Source: Deltaproteobacteria bacterium
GTDB taxonomy: Bacteria > Desulfobacterota_B > Binatia > Bin18
DNA: 10,542 nucleotides
NCBI GenBank assembly: GCA_012271025.1
Contig: JAAXHF010000016.1
Span: 1 to 10,542, forward strand
Direction of reading: 5' to 3'
The notes under the pieces were generated by a model that was not told the origin of the DNA, did not search any database, and saw only the letters and a program-made list of their open reading frames with translations. A program made the position numbers and the translations under genes. Of this stretch, positions 5,800-10,542 are shown piece by piece. Every line of letters starts with the position of its first letter. Position 1 is the stretch's first letter.

Positions 5800-7134
5800 T
5801 CAATCGATATCATCCATGGGATCGGACTCCTCAAGATCAGTTCCGACATCATCGCTTTGCGACTGAATGGCCGCGACAATTGCTTTATTGCCCCGCGCCA
5901 CAACCTGTATCAGCTCCTTAAGATATGCCGTCGTCTCGGCATGAGCACCGATGTAGCCGGAGCGGAGAAGGTCAAGAAAAGCGGTTTGACGAAGATATCG
6001 CCCAGCGAGGCCATTGAAACTGATGCGCACCCCTCCCTGTGGCCCCCGACATGCAGGGTCGGTGCGCAGCCGTTCAAAATGCTCAAGCGGCGTAATGATT
6101 GAGGCGTCCTTCAACGCGCCGGCGCGCTTGACAAACTTCAAATAAAAAATCTGCGGGTTCAGGCGATACTCGTACTGGCCTGGAGCATGTTGAATGCTGA
6201 ACCGCCGCATACGCCTTATCTCGGAATCAAGCTGAGCGTCCGGTCTGTACATCCAATCTTTGCCACCTTCTTGCCTTTCGTACCGCTCAAGCATTTTGTA
6301 TTGCAACATCACGATACTCTGTCGGGTTACGTTCAGGTAAATCAAGTCAACACCGAAGACATGTTCGAGCGGCAGACGGTTCGCGGTATAGACCTCAAGT
6401 TTCTCCAAACCTCTCTCGAAAACCGCATAGCCCGTGGCATCACCCCCAACGAGGTCGTAGTCTGGGACAAACCGAGCGTCGTATGCGATAACATTGTCTT
6501 CAAGGAGAGAAACTTCCTCCAACGCTGTCTCCTGCCTTCCGGTCAGTTGACGGGAGACGGCCTGGGCGGCGGCAGACAAGCCGAACGCGTGGAGGGCGGT
6601 CTGCACCGCATCTTTCTGCACGGCCGCCATTGTGTGAAAGCGGGTGGGAGAGGAAAGTGATGCGGCCGCGGTGCGCATAGGGCTACGGTTCGTTTCAATT
6701 TCCGCAAGCTTCTTGACCAAACGAACGCTCAGCTTGGAGGATAATACGGTGACCGACTCGTTGGAAGCGAGCCTGTTTTGCAGAGTCCTAGCATAGGGCT
6801 GCTCTCTGACAAGCTGCAGAAGATCAGCCTTTGATGAAGGGTGAATGCGCTGCGCAGTCTTTACGCTGATCCGGGTATCAAGAGTCGAGACGCGTCCGTG
6901 TGAAGCGACAAGTCCGAAATAGGCTTCAGTCTCCCGAGCGTATGTACCGAATATGAGGCACGCCGTGGGCGTTTTCACTTTCCTTACAGCTTCGTGGGAT
7001 CTGACAATGGTGAAGTTGTTCGCACCACGACGAGAGTGGCGCAAATTCCACCAGTCCTCGTCTTCGAGTTGAAAGACGACGAGAGGCTTTCCCCGGACTG
7101 TCGCCTCCAATATGTCGAGCCAGTCTTCGCCCAT
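5800..7134 (-). CDS. Uncharacterised protein, candidate PD-(D/E)XK (Mrr-like) nuclease
   Basis: The protein is 444 aa, soluble, with no signal peptide or membrane segment. I do not recognise a named family. The first 110 residues alternate strands and short helices (PLVVFQLEDEDWWNL, ACLIFGTYARETEAYFGLV) and could be a small sensing or nucleic-acid-binding domain. Residues 115-215 look helical. The centre holds VFERGLEKLEVYTANRLPLE (238-257), GVDLIYLN (261-268) and SIVMLQYKM (273-281). An acidic residue, then Asp263, then Gln278-x-Lys280 on a hydrophobic strand is the active-site pattern of Mrr/restriction-type PD-(D/E)XK nucleases. The tail is acidic (DLEESDPMDDID). ATG 7134 is the only ATG or GTG start near the 5' end, because TGA lies three codons upstream; its ribosome binding site is weak. 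It heads the putative operon with the AbiJ-like gene and has lower GC than the flanks. The real gene is sure; the nuclease call is inference. Confidence 0.82.
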   Translation of the reverse strand: MGEDWLDILEATVRGKPLVVFQLEDEDWWNLRHSRRGANNFTIVRSHEAVRKVKTPTACLIFGTYARETEAYFGLVASHGRVSTLDTRISVKTAQRIHPSSKADLLQLVREQPYARTLQNRLASNESVTVLSSKLSVRLVKKLAEIETNRSPMRTAAASLSSPTRFHTMAAVQKDAVQTALHAFGLSAAAQAVSRQLTGRQETALEEVSLLEDNVIAYDARFVPDYDLVGGDATGYAVFERGLEKLEVYTANRLPLEHVFGVDLIYLNVTRQSIVMLQYKMLERYERQEGGKDWMYRPDAQLDSEIRRMRRFSIQHAPGQYEYRLNPQIFYLKFVKRAGALKDASIITPLEHFERLRTDPACRGPQGGVRISFNGLAGRYLRQTAFLDLLRSGYIGAHAETTAYLKELIQVVARGNKAIVAAIQSQSDDVGTDLEESDPMDDID

Positions 7135-7240
7135 TCCGTGTCACGCCGGCTAATCAAGTGACCTTCGACCCATCTCGGTCACAAAGCGAGGGAGTCGATC
7201 TCATCACTCCATCACACATTTCTCATCTCGTATTTGGGAG

Positions 7241-7268
7241 TGTAGAACTCAGGACCGGTCCTTATAAT
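7241..7268 (+). promoter_or_regulatory. Candidate promoter with 12-bp palindrome in the spacer
   Basis: A perfect -10 box TATAAT lies at 7263-7268 on the plus strand, with a poor -35 candidate TGTAGA (7241-7246) 16 bases upstream. Immediately before the -10 box is the perfect palindrome AGGACCGGTCCT (7251-7262). A weak -35 plus a spacer palindrome suggests a regulated promoter, with either a repressor or an activator bound there. It would drive the short ORF at 7301 and possibly the LLM gene at 7462 with a leader of about 190 bases. The palindrome is symmetric, so the same protein could also influence the divergent defence-like operon. Confidence 0.45.
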
Positions 7269-7300
7269 CCTTGCTGCTGAGAAGCAAAGGAGCCTAGCCC

Positions 7301-7330
7301 ATGGCACGAGAGTGTAGCAACCCTAGCTGA
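7301..7330 (+). CDS. Possible 9-codon leader peptide ORF
   Basis: The frame encodes MARECSNPS and ends in TGA. The only support is an excellent ribosome binding site, AAAGGAG at 7286-7292, 8 bases before the ATG, downstream of the TATAAT box. It could be a leader peptide, or the surviving start of a gene whose body was lost when the neighbouring island was inserted. It could also be chance. No function can be assigned. Confidence 0.22.
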   Translation: MARECSNPS

Positions 7331-7461
7331 CCTGTCTATTGCCTGCGTCGGATCGAGGCGGGTTTTTCGGATGCTCTGCTGATCTTGATTGTCCGCCGTG
7401 TCTCTTGCATTTCCGGGGCCAGGGGTTGATAAGGCAGGAAGCTCTTGAGAGGACGATCCCT

Positions 7462-8442
7462 ATGCAGTGCGGTATTTTTTATCAGCTCCCGTGCGCGCCC
7501 CAGCAGTCGATGCAGACCCGCTATCGCCAGACCCTGGAGCAGATCGTGTACGCCGATGCGCTCGGCTTTGACTCGGTCTGGCTGGCCGAGGCGCACTTCA
7601 ACCCCAGCTTCTCGGTCATGCCCCGGCCACTGACCGTGGCCGCCGCCCTGGCCGCGCAGACCACACGCATCCGGCTCGGCATTGGCGTCAGCCAGCTGCC
7701 GCTCCACCATCCCCTGCACATTGCCGAAGAAGCGGCCACGGTTGACATGCTGAGCGATGGCCGCCTGGAGTTCGGGGCCGGTCGCGGGACCTGGAACCAG
7801 AATTTCGAGACCTTTGGCGTTCCCTGGGAGGAGCGCAGCCAGCGCCTTGAAGAAGCGCTGGACATCATTGAGCGGGCCTGGACCAGCCCACGTTTCTCCT
7901 ACCACGGCGACTACTACGACTTCGACGCGGTCGAGGTCGTGCCCAAACCCGTCCAGCAGCCCTGTCCTCCGATTCATATTGCCGCCAACAGCCCAAGCAC
8001 GGCCGTCTTCACCGGCCGCCGTGGCTATCGGGTACTCATGGCCGCCCCTATCCATCCCTGGCCCGACGATTTCCTGGGCCACCTGAAGCTCTACCGCGAC
8101 ACCTGTCAAGAGGTTCACGGTTCGCCGACGGCTGGGGGTGTATCGGCTCTGTTTTTCGTCTATCCCGGTAACGACAGAGCTGATGTACGCGCCCAGGTGG
8201 CCGAAAGCCTGGCCCATCATCCCATTGGCAAAGGACTCGACTATGCGGTGGCCGAGGAACGCATGGCGATCTACGGCCATCCAGACGAGTGTATTGCCAA
8301 GATTCGGAGCATCCAGGCAGAGATTCAGTGCGACCAGCTGCTGTGCGCCCTGAATCCGGGCGGCCTGATTCCGCACGACAAGATGCTCGTCGCCCTGCGC
8401 CGCCTTGCCGAAGAAGTCCTGCCGGCCATCCGCGACCTGTAA
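7462..8442 (+). CDS. LLM class flavin-dependent oxidoreductase (luciferase-like)
   Basis: The 326-aa protein has the bacterial-luciferase (F420/FMN-dependent) TIM-barrel pattern. It starts with strand MQCGIFYQLP, then YADALGFDSVWLAEAHF (30-46), TRIRLGIGVSQLPLHHPLHIAEEAATVDMLSDGRLEFGAGRG (68-109, the hallmark region), RLEEALDIIERAW, and PPIHIAANSPSTAVFTGRRGY. The enzyme would be a cytoplasmic monooxygenase using reduced flavin from a separate reductase, which is not present here. The usual EHHF motif reads E43-A44-H45-F46, so the first His is replaced. ATG 7462 has GAGAGGA about 9 bases upstream; the frame opens earlier but without a ribosome binding site or barrel strand. It converges with the MFS exporter. 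The combination suggests oxidation of a hydrophobic compound, but the substrate is unknown. Confidence 0.9.
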   Translation: MQCGIFYQLPCAPQQSMQTRYRQTLEQIVYADALGFDSVWLAEAHFNPSFSVMPRPLTVAAALAAQTTRIRLGIGVSQLPLHHPLHIAEEAATVDMLSDGRLEFGAGRGTWNQNFETFGVPWEERSQRLEEALDIIERAWTSPRFSYHGDYYDFDAVEVVPKPVQQPCPPIHIAANSPSTAVFTGRRGYRVLMAAPIHPWPDDFLGHLKLYRDTCQEVHGSPTAGGVSALFFVYPGNDRADVRAQVAESLAHHPIGKGLDYAVAEERMAIYGHPDECIAKIRSIQAEIQCDQLLCALNPGGLIPHDKMLVALRRLAEEVLPAIRDL

Positions 8443-8467
8443 GGGCAGGTTTCAAACCCGCCCCTAC
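8439..8467. repeat. 29-bp imperfect palindrome, REP-like, at convergent gene ends
   Basis: Two 14-base arms pair around a central C at 8453 with only two mismatches. The left arm reads GTAAGGGCAGGTTT; the right arm would require GTAGGGGCGGGTTT. It starts inside the stop codon of the LLM gene and lies 19 bases before the stop of the convergent MFS gene. It could fold as GGGCAGG/CCCGCCC with loop TTTCAAA, but there is no T-run for a standard intrinsic terminator. From memory, near-identical perfect palindromes occur as dispersed repeats in several environmental genomes. It could be a REP-like element, a bidirectional transcription-end structure, or both. Confidence 0.7.
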
Positions 8468-8485
8468 CGCCTCTTGCGTCATACC

Positions 8486-9724
8486 TCAGACGCGAGGATG
8501 AATTTCCAGGCTATCGACCTGTCTCAGTTGGGGAAAGATCTTCGCCCACAGGCTGACGATACCGATTGTGCCCAGTCCGCCCAGCACGACCGCCGGCACC
8601 ACCCCAAACCAGGCCGCAGTCACCCCGGACTCAAACTCTCCCAGCTCGTTTGAGGCGCCGATAAAGACCGACTCGACCGCGCTGACCCGCCCCCGCATGT
8701 CGTCGGGCGTGGCGACCAGGACCAGGACGCGCCGAATCACCACGCTGACCATGTCGGCCGCACCCATCAGAAACAGCATCAGGAGCGACAGCCACAGCGT
8801 TTCGGACACGCCAAACACAATCGTGGCCGCCCCGAACACCCCGACCGTGGCGAGCAGAATCCGCCCGGCGTGCTGCCGAATGGGACGACGGGCGACAATC
8901 ATGGCGGTCAGCAGCGCCCCGGCTGCCGGCGCACTGCGCAGGATGCCCAGGCCGGTCGGCCCGACAAACAGGATATCCCGAGCGTACACCGGCAGCAGCG
9001 CGGTAGCCCCGCCCAGCAGCACGGCAAACAGGTCGAGCGAGATCGCGCCCAGCACAATCGGCTGGGTGCGAATGAAGTGGATACCGGCCACAACCGTCGC
9101 CCAACTCGCGGCTTTTTTCTGGCTCACCACCCGCTGAATCCGAATCGACACCACCAGCAGCGAAGAGCCGAGCAGCAGCAGGCCGGACACCCCATACACG
9201 ACCGCCGGCCCCAAGGCGTACAGCATGCCGCCGACCGCCGGGCCGGCAATGGTGGCCGTCTGCCAGGCCGAAGAACTCCAGGCCGCAGCATTCACATAGT
9301 GGCGCTGGGGCACCAGGTTTGGCATCAGCGCAATGCCGGCCGGAAACACAAACGCCCGCGCAGTCCCAAACAGCACCAGCACGCCGAAAATCAACACAAC
9401 ATTGGTATTGCCGCTCAGGATCAGGGCCAACAGCAGGACTGAGCAGACGGCCTCCAGCCCGGTACACAGGCCCAGGATCGCGCGTCGGTCGTAGCGGTCA
9501 ACCACATAGCCGGCGATCAGAGCCAAGCCCAGCCCGGGCAAAAACTGGGCCAGGCCGACAAAGCCCAGATCCAGGGGCCGGTGGGTCATGTCATACACCT
9601 GCCAGCCAATCGCAACCGACTGCATCTGGGTGGCCAGGGTGGAGAACAGCCGAGAGGCCCAATAGCGCCGAAAGGCGGGGTAGGAAAACGCGGAGGTCGC
9701 AGGATCGGAAGGTGTTTGTGCCAA
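8486..9724 (-). CDS. MFS transporter (MFS_3 / EntS-like exporter)
   Basis: The protein is 412 aa with the length and hydrophobic pattern of an 11-12-helix major facilitator in the inner membrane. Near the N-terminus is YPAFRRYWASRLFSTLATQMQSVAIGWQVYD, the typical opening of the MFS_3/EntS group. Between helices 2 and 3 is the loop motif GYVVDRYDRRAIL (residues 72-84, motif A with D and RR). Later pieces include FVFPAGIALMPNLVP, NAAAWSSSAWQTATIAGPAVGG and a DDMRGRVSAVESVFIGASNELGE segment near helix 10. It probably exports a small molecule by proton antiport; the substrate is unknown. The start appears to be TTG 9724, since no ATG or GTG lies in frame before helix 1 and TAA is 18 codons upstream; GGGAG lies 12-14 bases before it. 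It converges with the LLM gene and follows a 53-aa gene on the same strand by 158 bases. Confidence 0.9.
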   Translation of the reverse strand: MAQTPSDPATSAFSYPAFRRYWASRLFSTLATQMQSVAIGWQVYDMTHRPLDLGFVGLAQFLPGLGLALIAGYVVDRYDRRAILGLCTGLEAVCSVLLLALILSGNTNVVLIFGVLVLFGTARAFVFPAGIALMPNLVPQRHYVNAAAWSSSAWQTATIAGPAVGGMLYALGPAVVYGVSGLLLLGSSLLVVSIRIQRVVSQKKAASWATVVAGIHFIRTQPIVLGAISLDLFAVLLGGATALLPVYARDILFVGPTGLGILRSAPAAGALLTAMIVARRPIRQHAGRILLATVGVFGAATIVFGVSETLWLSLLMLFLMGAADMVSVVIRRVLVLVATPDDMRGRVSAVESVFIGASNELGEFESGVTAAWFGVVPAVVLGGLGTIGIVSLWAKIFPQLRQVDSLEIHPRV

Positions 9725-9882
9725 TTGAGAAAACGGTCTCCCGCAGTGGTGTTCGGTACACGAAGAGCGGGCAGCTTAGCAGACAAACGGGAGGCCGTCA
9801 CACTGCCGGCGCACCTCGCGGCCGCTTCACACGGCCGGCCCACATATCCGCTTGCTAGCGATTATCTCTGAGTTAGTAACGA

Positions 9883-10044
9883 TTAGTGTTTGGCGAGTGT
9901 TGCTCGTGCTATTTGCTCGAAGTGCGGCTTCTTGGACGGAAAGTCTGGGTCAGAAACCCACTCTCCGGCTTCCAGTTCTCGAATCAACTGCCGTTCTTCT
10001 TCATCCAGCGGCTCTTCTTGAGAACGGATATTTTCGCGGGACAT
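9883..10044 (-). CDS. Small CopG-antitoxin-like protein (N-terminal half only)
   Basis: The frame encodes 53 residues from ATG 10044 to TAA 9883. GAGAGGAG lies 5 bases before the start, one of the best ribosome binding sites in the window, which argues for a real gene. The sequence is acidic: EEPLDEEERQLIRELEAGEWVSDPDF, then KKPHFEQIARATLAKH. This order (acidic helix, ELEAGEW, then a basic ARATL-K helix) resembles the N-terminal half of CopG/BrnA-type antitoxins. These normally continue into a ribbon-helix-helix of about 35 residues; here TAA follows at once and no such sequence is visible downstream. It may be a truncated orphan antitoxin or a short family of its own. No toxin gene is adjacent. 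Confidence 0.55.
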   Translation of the reverse strand: MSRENIRSQEEPLDEEERQLIRELEAGEWVSDPDFPSKKPHFEQIARATLAKH

Positions 10045-10215
10045 GGCTACTCCTCTCTCGCGTCATCTCATCAACTCTGCGGTCTGTACGCAATATGCAC
10101 ATCGGCCCGGCTTGAACGCGGACCTGCCTTTTTTGGCAAGCGCGTCAGCCGAGGGCTCTCACCGCCCACCCGCCTTTCTGCTAGGCTTGGGCGGAGTCTG
10201 GAAAGGAGTACGCCA
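10045..10215. promoter_or_regulatory. Divergent intergenic region with nested inverted repeat
   Basis: The 171 bases between the small antitoxin-like gene and the plus-strand crotonase gene hold a nested inverted repeat: outer arms ACGCG (10116-10120) and CGCGT (10141-10145), inner arms TGCC (10125-10128) and GGCA (10135-10138) around six T. It is symmetric enough to be an operator or a small hairpin. I could not identify convincing -35/-10 boxes for either gene. Confidence 0.3.
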
Positions 10216-10542
10216 ATGTCCGAACCAACCGACAGCCCGAACACACGTCCCATTGATACCGGAACACAGCAGCTCTTGTGCCATATCGAAGACGGCGTCG
10301 GGGTGGTGACCTTCAACCGCCCGGAAGCCCGCAACGCGCTGTCCGATATTCTGACCCCGGCCCTGCGCCGCATCATGCCCGAGCTGGCGGCCATGCCCGA
10401 GGTCGGCTGCATCCTGCTGACCGGCGCCGGCCAGGCCTTCTGCGCTGGCGGCGATGTCAAAAGCATGAACGCCGGACCGCCAGTCGAACAGACCACTGAA
10501 CAGAAGATTGCGACTCTGCGCCACAAACAGGCGACCCTGACG
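10216..10542 (+). CDS. Enoyl-CoA hydratase/isomerase (crotonase) family protein, C-terminus cut by window edge
   Basis: The first 109 codons are visible. After about 17 polar residues the crotonase fold begins: QLLCHIEDGVGVVTFNRPEARNALS, then MPEVGCILLTGAGQAFCAGGDVKSM, which is the first oxyanion-hole block (A-F-C-A-G-G-D). The second block and the positions of the catalytic glutamates lie beyond the window, so hydratase, isomerase and other crotonase reactions cannot be told apart. AAAGGAG (10202-10208) stands 7 bases before ATG 10216. It acts on an acyl-CoA thioester in the cytoplasm. It is a different paralogue from the protein at 2571: it has GGD in the first block where the other has GDD, and a longer N-terminus. 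It is probably part of the same degradative gene neighbourhood. Confidence 0.93.
   Translation, partial: MSEPTDSPNTRPIDTGTQQLLCHIEDGVGVVTFNRPEARNALSDILTPALRRIMPELAAMPEVGCILLTGAGQAFCAGGDVKSMNAGPPVEQTTEQKIATLRHKQATLT

Larger units (their letters stand above)
7135..7461. other. Gene-poor intergenic region between divergent genes
   Basis: This 327-base stretch separates the minus-strand nuclease candidate from the plus-strand LLM oxidoreductase and must hold the promoters of both. Visible elements are the half-sites TGACC (7159-7163) and GGTCA (7177-7181), 13 bases apart and close to the nuclease start; the palindrome and TATAAT box at 7251-7268; and a 9-codon ORF at 7301-7330. I see no tRNA, terminator or insertion-sequence end. 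Confidence 0.7.

Noticed and set aside
7269..7290. CCTTGCT / AGCAAAGG hairpin that would mask the ribosome binding site of the 9-codon ORF
   Set aside because: With the -10 box at 7263-7268, transcription should start near 7275, so the left arm would not be in the RNA.
9818..9825. GCGGCCGC palindrome upstream of the MFS gene as an operator
   Set aside because: An eight-base all-GC palindrome is unremarkable at this base composition and is not placed relative to a promoter I can see.
1..10542. CRISPR array, tRNA, rRNA, insertion sequence or integrase
   Set aside because: No regularly spaced repeats, cloverleaf-like sequence or transposase/integrase motif was found on either strand by eye.

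Overview
The window looks like a high-GC stretch of a chromosome from an uncultured, metabolically broad Gram-negative bacterium. Two short-chain dehydrogenases (SDRs), two crotonase-fold enzymes, a luciferase-like monooxygenase, an exported DUF1329-type protein and an MFS exporter sit together. This is the gene style of Tectomicrobia/Entotheonella-like, Binatota-like or 'deltaproteobacterial' metagenome genomes that degrade hydrophobic carboxylic acids through CoA esters. That placement is inferred from gene content; there is no rRNA or other marker here.

Left metabolic block (1-4250). A partial SDR (minus strand) diverges from a secreted DUF1329-like protein (975-2423, plus strand). Between them lies a sigma70-like promoter whose spacer holds a perfect 12-bp palindrome typical of TetR operators. 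A crotonase homologue lacking both classical hydratase glutamates follows (2571-3371). It converges, 6 bases apart, with a second, complete SDR (3378-4250, minus strand).

Central accessory block (about 4325-7330). Base composition drops clearly. All genes are on the minus strand, in transcription order: (i) a 444-aa protein that no named family explains for me, with a D...QxK pattern suggesting a PD-(D/E)XK/Mrr-like nuclease; (ii) a gene resembling AbiJ-type abortive-infection proteins, interrupted by one in-frame TGA; (iii) a VapB-like antitoxin overlapping a VapC-like PIN toxin that keeps its N-terminal and C-terminal motifs but has lost the middle of the domain. This reads as a small, partly decayed defence/toxin-antitoxin island inserted between metabolic genes. 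The nuclease plus AbiJ-like pair is the best candidate for an undescribed system. Upstream (7135-7461) is a gene-poor stretch with a TATAAT box, a second promoter-spacer palindrome and a possible 9-codon ORF with a strong ribosome binding site.

Right metabolic block (7462-10542). A luciferase-like (LLM) flavin-dependent oxidoreductase (plus strand) converges with an MFS_3/EntS-like exporter (minus strand). A 29-bp imperfect palindrome starts inside the LLM stop codon and lies between the two genes; it resembles a dispersed palindromic repeat. Upstream of the exporter is a 53-aa minus-strand gene with an excellent ribosome binding site that resembles the N-terminal half of CopG-type antitoxins but has no visible toxin partner. 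The window ends inside a second crotonase-family gene.

No tRNA, rRNA, CRISPR array, transposase or integrase was recognised. All family names rest on reading motifs by eye; no database search was run.
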